From positions 434,001 through 498,000 of the forward strand of contig VWZX01007386.1 of the NCBI GenBank assembly GCA_013399015.1: a stretch of 64,000 bases of DNA. The letters are read 5' to 3'. This DNA comes from Galbula dea (Eukaryota > Chordata > Aves > Piciformes > Galbulidae). The notes under the pieces were generated by a model. The model saw nothing but the letters and a program-made list of their open reading frames with translations. It was not told the origin of the DNA and searched no databases. The position numbers and the translations under genes were made by a program. How positions within the stretch are numbered: the stretch's first letter is position 1; each line of letters starts with the position of its first letter. Shown piece after piece: positions 47,701-57,700 of the stretch.

Positions 47701-50700
47701 TTAATGTCTGCTTCAGTGTGTGGTATTTCTGTCCTTCCCTCACTTTTGTAGAGCTTTTTTGATAGTCAAATGCTCCTCGAAGGAGAGAAGGAAGAGCTGA
47801 GAAGCACTCTCCAGCTTTGTTTGCCTTGCTGTGGTTTTTTTTGCATGCAAGGTGACCCCAGGTTCTTCCTTCTGAAAGCAAGGAGTATGCAGTCTGTTCA
47901 AAGCAAACTGTTAGCTTTTGCTTTAACAGAGTGCAATTTCCTTTTTTTCTTGCAGCACTTCTCTGATGCCTTCTGCCAGATGTTTCATCCAGAAGCTAAC
48001 TTTTACACACATTGATGTGCTGCAAACACAGACAGCAATGTTAAGAGGAACCTGGAGGCACTCAAGCAACAATGATAAAAAATAAACCAAAACTAAATCT
48101 TATCTAAAATTTGATTGCATTGTTCCACATCAGCACATAGTGATGTTGGCTGAATTCTCCTCATTCTGTCAGTACAGTAACTTATTGCATTGGGTGTATC
48201 CTGTTTTTCAAGAGAGCACTTCCTAAACTTCTAAACTCTCTACTGTGGTACACTGAATTCTTCCCAGTCTGTTTAATATGCTAAAACTCTTAGCTGGCCT
48301 TACTAAAGTGGTTTTGCTTGTGATAGACTGGTCCTTCAGTGTGAAGATTTAAGATTACTTGGCCATGCAATGTCATTGCAGTCGCCCAGAATAAAACAAT
48401 GGGTGGGGAGGGGTCAGTGGAAATACTGACACTTAGCCCTTTGGTAAACCTTGGGTATTTTCAGTGAAGAACATGAATGGTATTGTTCTTGTGTGGCATT
48501 GTAGCTTAATATCTAAAGGCATCTGTCAGTGAGGTGCCTTATGGCAGGAACTAAGTTTGTTCTTGGTTTTGTGTGCCCATCCTTTTATGCTGGTACTTTG
48601 TCACCACCTCTTTGAATAACAGAGCTGTTTCCTGTGTTTACTTCTGATGTTACTAATGCAAGAATGAATGTATTTAATTGGTGTTATTTACCAAGGCTTA
48701 CTTGTCCTTACAGCTTGCAGGGACAGCAGTTCTTGCAATTGGATTATGGCTTCGGTTTGATTCACAGACCAAAAGTATCTTTGAACTGGAATCCAACAAC
48801 ACAACATTTTACACAGGTAAGCTAGGAGATGGCTCAGGGTTCTAGGTCACACTTGCACCCTGATTTCCAGACTGCTTAGAAACCTTTGTCTTTCTCTAAG
48901 CTTAAAGCCCTAACCTGCCTTGAGGTGGCAGAGAGCAGCTTCCCCTGGCTGATGCAGGGGGCCAGCCTCTGTTGTGAGCTCCTGTGCAGACAGGAGCAGT
49001 GTCACGCTAGTGGTTTCTTGGCTTTCTGTGTGTTGTCTGTAGATGCATATGGCTTTATCTTTTTCCACAGCTTAAACCCTGTGGTTAAGCATTATGTAAT
49101 CCCAGGGACTTCTGTTAGACATAGAGGACATCTCTTTCCTGATGCTTCTCACAGTATGAGTCAGCAGAGTTTCACTCTGAGGAGTCAAAGGTGACATGAG
49201 AGACTAATTTTCCTCCAAAGTGACCAACCTAAGCTGCACAACCTCAAGTCTATCACCTCATCCCTCAGAAGGAGCATATGTACTAGTGCCTAACTCTTAC
49301 AGCCCTATGCATGGTAATTTATACTGAACATAATAGAAAGGATGAAAAAATATCTTGGTCTATATGAGCAACACTTCCAGGCAACCTAGATCAATGTAGC
49401 CTTAGTTAGGCCAGGTGGAAGTTATTCCTTGGGATCATCTGGTTTTGCAAGATTAACAGTTAAGGGACAAATACACACACTTTCAGTTTGTTACCCTAAT
49501 GTTGTAGGAGTTCCTAGCTGAGTTGGATTTTATCCAAATTAAGATTTTGATCTCTGCAGTCACTTTTAGGCTTGGGCAGAAGAACACATTTCTTTGGTTG
49601 CTGTTAGCAGTTGGTGCTCAAACTTTTTGAAACCCAAGTAACTGTGTATGAAGACCTCTACCAATCAGGAAGAAAGCAAATTCAGATATGTACCTTTCTT
49701 ACACACATGTCTGCATCTTTGATTTGGACAATCCTTTTACATATTTCATCTCTTTGTAGTACTTGGATTTGCCATGTCCTTTATGGTCACTCTTTAGCCA
49801 TCCACAGCATGGTTAGGTTGGTCTTTCTCTTGCCAAGAAAACTGCTTTTGTGGTGAGGTACTCAACCTGTCACAACACCCAAAGTGATTTCTGAAGGATC
49901 AGTAGAGACCATGTGAGGCATGCTGGAAGGTGCAGCTCATCTTGCAGTCATATAGTAGCAGAGTAGCCTGTGCCTACAGGGAGTACTGTTAAAAGTGGTA
50001 ACTTAGGCTTGTTAGAGACCATAGATGGGAATCCTGATGTGTTTGTGTGACATCATGAAGAGGCCACAGGCACACAGACAGTGTATCTGTGAGAAAGCTG
50101 CTATTTCACCCTTGGTAAACTGTCATGGTAGCAAACTGGGTTCTTGCAGCTCCTGGGAAGATTTCCAGATGCTTTTAACTGGACCTTGGAAAGGGAACAG
50201 AAATCTAAACTTAGCCATTGAGCTGAATATTTAACAGGTTTTATTTTGGGTAGTCTAAACCAACTTTTCCACCTCCTAAAACATGAAAGTTTCATGATGT
50301 GATATCTAAACTAACTTAAACTACTTGATCTCTGTAGGTTGAACTAAAGTTTTAAAAGTTTAATAGTAATTAGTGTTTTAACATATATTTCTGGGAGTAG
50401 TTACTGGTGGTAGTTTCCACTAGTAAATAAAAAAGTCAGCTTGCACCTAAGAACAAAACAAGTTACCTCAAAAGCTTTCTAGACTACCGAAGATAAACTG
50501 AAATAAGAGGATCTGATGGACTCTTTCTTTCAAAATGGAAAAAGTTTAGCTGAGGTTAAAAAAGGTACCAGAATTTCCTGCTGATAAGAAATGTCAGGCT
50601 TAATCACTTAAATATGCTTAATTAAGGAGATGTTTATTTTGGCACTTAATATCCCCCAGAGGTCCCTTCCAACCCTCACCAGTATGTGATTCTGTAAATC

Positions 50701-53700
50701 CTGGTGCTCAGAGGGGCATTTTATGCTGAGCACTGGCAAATACACATTTTAGCACATTTCTTCCTGAGTGTTGGAGGGGATGAGAAAAAGGAAAACACTG
50801 GCAGGGGAAATTCTGCCTTCCATCATGCACCACACTACAGCCTGCAGAGCCCTAAGGGGCAGCCAGCTAATGCATCAGCCAAGGAGAGGTGTACAACATC
50901 TCCTTTTGCACTTCAATACCATGTATACAGACACTCATCTTACTTAATCCTTCTCTGAGGGCTTCTGAACAAGGTGTTTTGGTGATGTCCTGCAGCATGG
51001 AGCTCAAAAAATATCCTTTATGTGGAGTTGCCTTCTTCATCCACTTTTATCTGCAAAGAGTTGCTCTTACCAGGTTAGATGCTTCTGCTCACCTTGCCAG
51101 CCCCAGGACCTCCAAGATGCTCAGGCAGCAGCTCTGGGTGTCAAATAGTATGTGGAAGGCAGTCCACCTGGGCAGCACTCAGGTGCCAGGTGGGACCTAG
51201 CAAGGTGCTGGGTGTGTTCCTCATCTCCATGTGATAGCAGGATGGGGATTTTGGGGTAATAAATGGTCACTTCTCCTTAGTGGTGAGGATGTCAGTACTG
51301 TATGACAGCTCTCAGAGCTAGACACTGGTGGGTAGCCTGGAAGGTAGGAGGGCCATGTGCTGCAGCATCAGTTCTGAGGCCTTTCACAGCCTCCAATTCC
51401 ACCACAAGTATGGAGGTGTTTGGCCAGTGCTGTTTTGTACTTATAATTAGCCATTAAAACAAATGTGAAGGAATGACTGAAGCCATTTAGGGTGAAAGTC
51501 CCTGCCAAAGTTGTTACTTCTACAATGCTCAGGTGCAGCTATGGACTAGCAGGTGGAGGGGGAAATATGTAACACAGAAATTAGCTCAGAGATGAAAATC
51601 ATTAAGCACTAAGGGACTTCATGGAGTTTTTCCACCAACCAAGTCTTCTGGGAATCTGACTGAGACCATCTAGGAAGGATGGAGCTCAAGGCAGAACTGG
51701 CTGTTTGGGTCAGTGGGACACACTGGGATCTCCCCAGGCTTGCTCTGGGAAGGGTCAGCCCCCTGATGAAGAACCACTCTCTGCCCTTCCTCTTACTTCC
51801 CAAAAACAGAAACCTCCTTTGAAGAGCTATCAGGAATTGTTCTTAGTAGGAATGTCCTCTTGTCCCTCCAGGAAGTTCAGGGAGGTGCTGATGTTGTCTT
51901 TGTCTTTTCTTTCTTTATTGGAAAACCTCAGTAAAGAAATTGAACCTTGGCAAAAGCTACAAATGCTATTTGTGGAGCAACTCATTTTGTACCTTGCAGC
52001 TGAGGTCTCAACTAGTCTGTATACATATCTCTGTTTTTCTCCTCCCTAGGAGTTTACATCCTTATTGGAGCTGGTGCACTTATGATGCTGGTTGGCTTCT
52101 TAGGATGCTGTGGTGCATTACAGGAATCTCAGTGTATGCTTGGCCTGGTAAGTGTTCAGAGCAGTGTTTAGATTTTTAGCAGCATGATGAGGAAGGAAGG
52201 AAGATCTTACAGTGCAGTAAGATACTGACTCTTTTGGCTCCACAGTTCTTAAGCTCATGGGCACCTACATAGTGCTAAAATGGCCCAAAATCCAAATGTC
52301 TGTGTTGTATTTGCATACAAGATGACTTCTAGAGTTAGTGCCATATTCAGACATTGAAGTGGCAAGACTGGGAGTATGTGCAAACACAGAACTGAACTGC
52401 TGATGAGATTAATGCTGTTCATTAAACAGTTTGTCCTGAACTTTGAAGTCTGGATGATCTTTAATCTTTGAGATCAGAACTGTTGTAGTTGATCCTTGAC
52501 AAACAAGCCTCTACTGTTCATAATCACAGGATGAGCTCTTCTAGTTGACAACTGCTCTGCAAGCCAATTATTGGAGAGCAACCTCATTGTTTTCAGACTG
52601 GAGGGGCCAGTAGAGCTTGCTGGGTTTGTGCACATCTGTACACTTGTGGAACTACTCATCCAAATAACCAGAAGACTTAGTTAATAAAAGGCTATTACTA
52701 TAGCTCTTGAAAGAACAATTCCCCTTCTGTGTCATGGAAGAAGTTAATTTTATGTATTTCTTGCAAAATGATGCCTCTAGCCCTTTGTAATTCTCAACAT
52801 CTCTCTTTAAAGTGCCTTTAAATGGTAGTGGTTCTGCACCTGGTAGTCAAACTTGGAGATGACTCTTCTTTTTTTATAGGATACACAACAAAGAAATGAC
52901 CATTAGCTCCCTGGGAGTTGGTGACAAGCTAGGTATTAAGTAGTGACTCCTAAAGCAATAGGTGTGACAAACCAGGGAAAAGAATTGGTGTCACTTTTAA
53001 TGCCTGAGTGATCTGGGCAGCTTCAAAGTCTGAGTTAACAGATGATTGATTTTAATTAACACTGATCAAAAAGGAAGACTTTGGCTTGGAAAACACTGCC
53101 AGGCTTTCTGATGCTCCAGGGAAGAAGTGCTGACCCTGTGCAGTGTCCCCTCTTTTCCCAGCTTCACCAGTGTTTCAGACCTGTGGCTGGAGTGACTGTT
53201 CCTCTAAGGCTGGATGCTGGCAACTGCACAAGCTTGCACTATACACCTGTGGTGCTGTGATCTTAATTAATGATGTCATCTTTCTTTTCTAGTTCTTCCT
53301 CTTCCTCTTTGTGATTTTTGCCCTTGAAATTGCTGCTGCAATCTGGGGATTTGCCAATAAAGAAAAGGTAAGTTGCTCTGAGTTTACAGGATGCTGGGAT
53401 GCTGCAACAGGTTGCTCAGAGAAGCTGTGGGTCCCTCATCATTCAAATTCAGGTTGGATGGTGCTTTGAGCAACCCAATTCAGTAAAAATGTCCCTGCAC
53501 ATAACAGGGTGGCTGGAATAGATGATCTCCAAAGGTCCTTTTGGACCAAAATCAATCCGATTCTATGACTGCCCACAGAAAGTCAGCAGTCTGCTGAAAT
53601 CTGTACCAGTACTAGTCAAACCCTGATTACCTAGGGATTTTGAGAGAGAGGAGGAAGATGCATTCTAGTGAAACAGTACAAGAAATTAAACTCTAATATT

Positions 53701-56700
53701 TAAAAATGAGACTGTAGCAGAGAAGCCAGAATCTAAGATGCTGTTGAATGCTAGGGATGCTCTCCAGGCAGTACCTGGCTTAGCTGTGAAGTGAAACAGG
53801 CCAGCAGTGCAGCTTTATCACCTCTAGATATGAGCTGAATGTTTCTGCATCTAAAACATGGCTGAGCTGGACTGTCCTCTCACAAGCAGGCAAAATTCTG
53901 CCTTATCTCAAAGTAAGGTGCTTGGTGAACAGGGATGTTTTTCTGCTTGTATTATACAACAGGGGAATACAGCAACTTCTAGGGTGTAGAAATGAATAGG
54001 GAATATGTTTGTGCAACCAGTGGGCAAAGACTTGGTTTTCAGACTTCTCCTAGAAGCTAAGAGCTTTGGAAGGGAAACTGAGTCCTATCTGTTTAGGTGT
54101 GGCTTCTACAGTGAATTTACCAGTTAGGCTCACCTGTTCCAGGTGAGAAATGCTGTCCACTTTCTATTTCCATCTTCTATTTCTACATGTCAAAAGGATG
54201 AGTGTTATAGGTTGCAGAATTTTTAATGACTGACTCAAAACAAGTTTTCTATAATTAATACTAAGGTAAGATGGTAATACACCACAACTTTTTGCTGTCA
54301 CGTAGGTTATTGAAGAGTTAAAAGACTTCTACAAGGAAACCTACAACAAGAGATCTCAGCCAGCTGCCAGAGAGACCCTGAAAGCATTTCAGTTAGCTGT
54401 AAGTACATGGCTATACTCAGATTAGACAGTAACTCAGCTTGTTCACACTGTTCTCAATGTCATCCAGTCCCCTGTATAAGTCTCTAGTACCCTACAAACT
54501 AGAAGAAACCAAAGGAGTACTGGCAACAAATTGGAGAGAAGATCTTTCTGCATAGTGTCAGTGAATTTGGTGTGCCTCTTTGTCCATCTGAGCTTCTGAA
54601 ATGCATAGAACTAGTTTTTGTTTTCCTGAACATGCTCAGAAGCAAGCTGGGAAACTCTAGATCCGTGGTACAGATCTAGAGGCAGCACTCTATGCAGATC
54701 TGCATGTCTATTAGATCATCCTTGTTTCTGTAAGGAGTGCAAGCTGTTACCAAAATTAATGAGTGTATACTTAAGATCTAATTGTTCCTTTCAGAATCTT
54801 ACCTTTTAATGCAATAAAAGCTTTTTAAAGTTAAGCTACAGTCACATTGGTAGGATTTCTAAGCAAATTTGCATAAGGTCTGTAATGAAACCTCATGTAA
54901 TCTATTTCCCCTTTTTACCAGACACTGCAAAAACAAGGATTATTTAATCTGGCTCACTTTTCCTGTTTTCTCTTGTAGCTGGACTGCTGTGGCCTTACAG
55001 GAGGTCTTGAGCAGGCATTCATGGACACCTGTCCGAAGAAGACTGTGCTTGAGACACTTTCTGTAATGGTAAAGCATGACTTCATTCCCCAACAGCTCTA
55101 CCCTATCAGTAGAGTCAGAAACAGGTTTCTGAACAAGCTCTTCTAGTCCATGGGGAATTCCCATGTCACACTTACTTGGCAGCCTGTCTCTGTAATCAGT
55201 TTGGTTGTGGAAAATCAACATGCTGTTTCTGTGGAAAGAACAAGCAGGGTCAGCAGGAAATCAAAACGTGCAGAGGAAATGTGCAGTGTGTGTGTCACTA
55301 GGTTCACTGGTGTGGTGGGCAGTGTAAGGCCAAAACTTCACCTAAAAGTACTAGAGAGCTCTGTTCTCTTGGCTGCTGCAGAGCACCTCCTTGGTGCTGC
55401 ATGGGAGCTGTCATGTCCTATCTTGGTGAGGGAGAAGCAGAGCATGGCATGGGAGCAGGTCTGAAGTTCTGGCGTAGAAGAGGGGGGAGAGGATAATGCA
55501 TTGGTGGCCTGTAAGGTGAGTGTGTCACTGAAGTCAGTTCTCAGTCAGATTCCTCTGAAATACAGCTCTGAAGGTGTCTGTATGCCACAGATACAGGAGA
55601 GGCACTTTGCATAGTTCTTAACTACCCTTTTTCCTGTTTTACAACTGCCTTTTGCTCTTGCTTCATCCTCTGAGACACCCTGCATGAGTCAATTACTTGA
55701 TTGGGGTTTTTTTGAGCACATTACTTGTGCTCCTCTTTGGCTGCACATAGTTTTGTGCCTTCAAATATCTGACCACATGAGACATTTCAGTTTGCATTTA
55801 GACTGTAGCTTTAGTCCTGTCCATACCATCTACTATGAGTTAGTATATGGGAGCAGCTGAGACAGCATACAGGTTTTGTTTGCTTTTATTCTAAGTGTGT
55901 TTTAGCTTCATCTGTTGACTTCATCTTGTGATGTGTTCATGGCCCAGTCCAAACTGAAGAAAAACAGTAGATGGACTGCAAGATTAAAGGGATGTAATGA
56001 TGTGGATGGTCTGTGTGCTTCTTGGAAGCAGTGCTTTATTAATATTCTGATTTTACTAATTAATTTTTGCCAGTATATCCCTTTAATCCTCGATTCAGTC
56101 TTTCCTTCTGGACTGGATAAGGAGTAAGTGGAGAAGTAGTCTACTGCTGGATTAAGTAGGACAGGAGTTGGGATGAGACCTTGACTAATTTTCAGGATCT
56201 TTAAAGATTTATGCTTTATAGAAGTTCCTTTTTCTTGGCTACCATGTCTTTGTTGAAAGCAATTGTCCTGGGAGCTTCGAACTGGCATGTCTATGAATCT
56301 ACCCATAGCCTAGCATTTGTGTGCAGCTCAAGAAATCCTGGCATTCCCATGCACCCTGTGTTCACAAGGTGTCTTAAAATAGCAATTGGACAGAAGATAG
56401 GAAAATAAAAGTCAATTCAAAGCAGCTTTCAAAAGATGAGTATTCATCTCTAGTGCAAGCAGGCATTGTCAGAGGTGCAGCATCAGGTGGTAGACTCAGC
56501 ACAAACAAGTGAGCAGGAGCAAACCTTGTGTATGTATGAAACACTAATCAACAGTCTGTTTCTTTTCAGTCATGCCCTGAAGCCATTGATGATGTCTTCA
56601 ATTCAAAATTGAATGTGATTGGAGCAGTTGGCCTTGGCATTGCTGTAGTAATGGTAAGTTTCCAGATTATTTAGAGGGTAGCTGTATGGCCAAAGGGTAC

Positions 56701-57421
56701 TTCAAGCAGAAGTCTGTTGAACAGTGCCTGGCACAGCAGTGTAGAACCCCATTTCACTAATGACATGTACTAGCAAGATCAGGGTGTGTGCTGTGAGGCC
56801 CTGAGGCAGCACAGAGGGTGAGGTGTCTTGGACCTCCCTGCTTCTGCTGTGGATTAGGATCTGCCTCCTTATAGTTTTAGCAGTGGTGAAGTTGTATCAG
56901 TAATGTGTGTGTATAGAGTAAAGATGTATTGGTCATGTTGCCAGCCTACTCTTTAGTCCTCCTATCTCTTGGAGAGCCTTGCTTTTGTTTCCTTTATAAC
57001 AATTAAAGGCTCCTAAACTACTGAAATAACTGTGCTAGTAAGAAAACTTGGACTTTTTATTTGATTTCTCTGGAGGGGTATATGACATGTATACAAACAT
57101 GCTGGGATGAGCCATGATTTCTTGGGAGATATGGCAGTGATTTATAGCTGATCTATTCTGAAGTATTGAGGGTGAAGAGGATTCATGAAAACGGACTGAA
57201 ATTTGAGGGTGGAGGTAAAGGGAAGGTCAGGGATGTGAACTACAGAGTAAAGTGTTGATAGGACCTCTGAGCCAAGAAGAACTGCTCTGTTTGTCCTCAT
57301 GTTGATAGAAGAATGTGCTTTGGTCCCCTGATTTCTGTGTTTGTTTCCTTTCCAGATTTTTGGGATGATATTCAGTATGGTTCTGTGCTGCGCTATCCGC
57401 AAAAACAGAGAAATGGTTTGA
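38721..57421 (+). CDS. CD9: CD9 antigen, tetraspanin (complete, eight coding exons)
   Basis: CD9 is a four-pass membrane protein that organises tetraspanin-enriched microdomains with integrins and EWI proteins; it affects adhesion, sperm-egg fusion and platelet function. Exons 38721-38786, 48714-48816, 52050-52147, 53293-53367, 54306-54398, 54979-55068, 56570-56653 and 57356-57421 join in phase to 224 residues (human 228). Membrane segments fall at about 13-33, 57-76, 88-109 and 194-217. The large loop holds the CCG motif (C148-C149-G150) plus C163 and C177, giving the two expected disulfides. Juxtamembrane cysteines C9, C76, C77, C85, C214 and C215 are the usual palmitoylation sites. The C-terminus is REMV. 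The start ATG has A at -3 and no upstream ATG in the probable 5' UTR. No defect is seen. Confidence 0.97.
41783..41802 (+). repeat. G-tract with quadruplex potential in CD9 intron 1
   Basis: Three runs of 7, 5 and 6 G are separated by single T bases. The long runs could supply four G-triplets, so the sense strand and pre-mRNA may form a G-quadruplex. Confidence 0.7.
41940..42200 (+). repeat. Old CR1-like LINE fragment
   Basis: Islands resemble CR1 internal to 3' sequence in order: GGGGTTCTTCAGCCTGGAAA, GGTCTGTAGGATCATGATTG and CAGGTGTTGTGGAGTATGTG. Divergence is high and the usual terminal ATTCTATGA repeats are absent. The assignment is tentative. Confidence 0.45.
43041..43066. repeat. Alternating GT/CA imperfect inverted repeat
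   Basis: GTGTGTTTGTGTATATGCAC and the following ACACAC form an alternating purine-pyrimidine stretch whose halves are nearly complementary around TATA. It could form a hairpin or Z-DNA. Confidence 0.6.
48714..48816 (+). CDS. CD9: CD9 exon 2 (end of TM1 and small extracellular loop)
   Basis: The exon is 103 bases, residues 23-57. It reads LAGTAVLAIGLWLRFDSQTK, then SIFELESNNTTFYTG. The small loop contains two overlapping N-glycosylation sequons, N50-N-T and N51-T-T. It is two residues shorter than the human loop as I recall it. The acceptor is CCTTACAG and the donor GTAAGC. Confidence 0.97.
48817..52049 (+). other. CD9: CD9 intron 2
   Basis: The 3,233-base intron has donor GTAAGC and acceptor CCTCCCTAG. 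A short CR1 terminus lies at 50651-50697. Nothing else is recognised. Confidence 0.88.
50651..50697 (+). repeat. Very short CR1 3'-terminal fragment
   Basis: AGAGGTCCCTTCCAACCCTC followed by GTATGTGATTCTGTAAAT matches the last 40 or so bases of CR1. It is 5'-truncated almost to the tail. Confidence 0.75.
52050..52147 (+). CDS. CD9: CD9 exon 3 (TM2 and inner loop)
   Basis: The exon is 98 bases, residues 57-89. It reads VYILIGAGALMMLVGFLGCC, then GALQESQCMLGL. C76, C77 and C85 are the expected palmitoylated cysteines around the short cytoplasmic loop. The acceptor is TCCTCCCTAG and the donor GTAAGT, ending in phase 0. Confidence 0.97.
52148..53292 (+). other. CD9: CD9 intron 3
   Basis: The 1,145-base intron is bounded by GTAAGT and TTTTCTAG. 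I see no repeat or exon in it. Confidence 0.88.
53293..53367 (+). CDS. CD9: CD9 exon 4 (TM3)
   Basis: The exon has 25 codons, residues 90-114, reading FFLFLFVIFALEIAAAIWGF, then ANKEK. The acidic residue within TM3 (Glu101) is conserved in tetraspanins. The acceptor is TTTCTTTTCTAG and the donor GTAAGT. Confidence 0.97.
53368..54305 (+). other. CD9: CD9 intron 4
   Basis: The 938-base intron is bounded by GTAAGT and CACGTAG. A CR1 fragment starts only about 33 bases after the exon 4 donor. Confidence 0.88.
53401..53568 (+). repeat. CR1 LINE 3'-end fragment
   Basis: In order: GCAACAGGTTGCTCAGAGAA, GCTGTGGGTCCCTCATC, AGGTTGGATGGTGCTTTGAG, GGCTGGAATAGATGATCTCC and ATTCTATGACT. It is a moderately diverged CR1 in the same direction as CD9. 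Confidence 0.9.
54306..54398 (+). CDS. CD9: CD9 exon 5 (start of large extracellular loop)
   Basis: The exon has 31 codons, residues 115-145, forming helices A and B of the large loop: VIEELKDFYKETYNKRSQPA, then ARETLKAFQLA. The segment between TYNK and RETLKA differs from the human sequence and is one residue shorter. The acceptor is TGTCACGTAG, with a poor pyrimidine tract, and the donor GTAAGT. Confidence 0.95.
54399..54978 (+). other. CD9: CD9 intron 5
   Basis: The 580-base intron is bounded by GTAAGT and TCTTGTAG. No distinct feature is seen. Confidence 0.88.
54979..55068 (+). CDS. CD9: CD9 exon 6 (large loop with CCG motif)
   Basis: The exon has 30 codons, residues 146-175: LDCCGLTGGLEQAFMDTCPK, then KTVLETLSVM. 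It holds three of the four loop cysteines (C148, C149, C163). It covers the variable subdomain that contacts partner proteins. The acceptor is TTCTCTTGTAG and the donor GTAAAG. The final Met replaces a Lys that I recall in mammals. Confidence 0.96.
55069..56569 (+). other. CD9: CD9 intron 6
   Basis: The 1,501-base intron is bounded by GTAAAG and TCTTTTCAG. A 132-codon minus-strand open frame (56306-55908) has no recognisable domain and is probably chance. No repeat was recognised. Confidence 0.85.
56570..56653 (+). CDS. CD9: CD9 exon 7 (end of large loop and start of TM4)
   Basis: The exon has 28 codons, residues 176-203: SCPEAIDDVFNSKLNVIGAV, then GLGIAVVM. C177 is the fourth disulfide cysteine. 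The acceptor is TTTCTTTTCAG and the donor GTAAGT. Confidence 0.97.
56654..57355 (+). other. CD9: CD9 intron 7
   Basis: The 702-base intron is bounded by GTAAGT and CCTTTCCAG. No distinct feature is seen. Confidence 0.88.
57356..57421 (+). CDS. CD9: CD9 exon 8 (end of TM4, C-terminal tail and stop)
   Basis: The exon has 21 codons plus TGA: IFGMIFSMVLCCAIRKNREM then V. C214 and C215 are the expected palmitoylation sites and the tail ends REMV as in other CD9 proteins. The acceptor is TGTTTCCTTTCCAG. Confidence 0.97.
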   Translation: MFGMIFSMVLCCAIRKNREMV

Positions 57422-57700
57422 GAGCTAAAACTCCAAGACTGCTGCACTATAAAAATCTTTATCATTAACTTTAGTGTTCTAAAAGCATTTCTAAAAAGTT
57501 ATATATTTGTTACCTTTTTAATGCTTTATTTGGTACTGATGTAGGTTTGCTTTTTATGTTACAGGTTAAAATGATAAAGGTATATCTGACTCGACAAATA
57601 TTGTATATAAAATATCTGACTTTCTTGAACCTTATGTGATTTGGATGTAATTTATGTTGGAGACAATTTGATACTTAATAAAGAGTAATATGTATGTTTG
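57422..57700 (+). other. CD9: CD9 3' UTR
   Basis: AT-rich sequence runs from the stop codon to the AATAAA at 57677-57682, followed by a G/T-rich stretch (TGTATGTTTGTGGGGG) typical of a cleavage region. The end of the transcript is therefore near 57700. A TGTATATA Pumilio-type element lies at 57602-57609. Confidence 0.8.
57677..57682 (+). terminator. CD9 polyadenylation signal AATAAA
   Basis: A canonical hexamer lies 256 bases after the stop codon, with a G/U-rich downstream element within about 15-30 bases. No other canonical hexamer precedes it in the 3' UTR. Confidence 0.85.

Larger units (their letters stand above)
38787..48713 (+). other. CD9: CD9 intron 1 (9.9 kb)
   Basis: The intron is bounded by GTGAGG and CCTTACAG. 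It starts inside the CpG island and holds an old CR1 fragment, G-rich tracts at 40561-40568 and 41783-41802, and an alternating GT/CA stretch near 43041-43066. Open frames up to 148 residues near 38.7-39.1 kb are CpG-island shadows. No additional exon is supported. Confidence 0.85.

Noticed and set aside
55908..56306. 132-codon minus-strand frame in CD9 intron 6
   Set aside because: It has no domain signature or exon-like boundaries and lies in ordinary AT-rich intron sequence.
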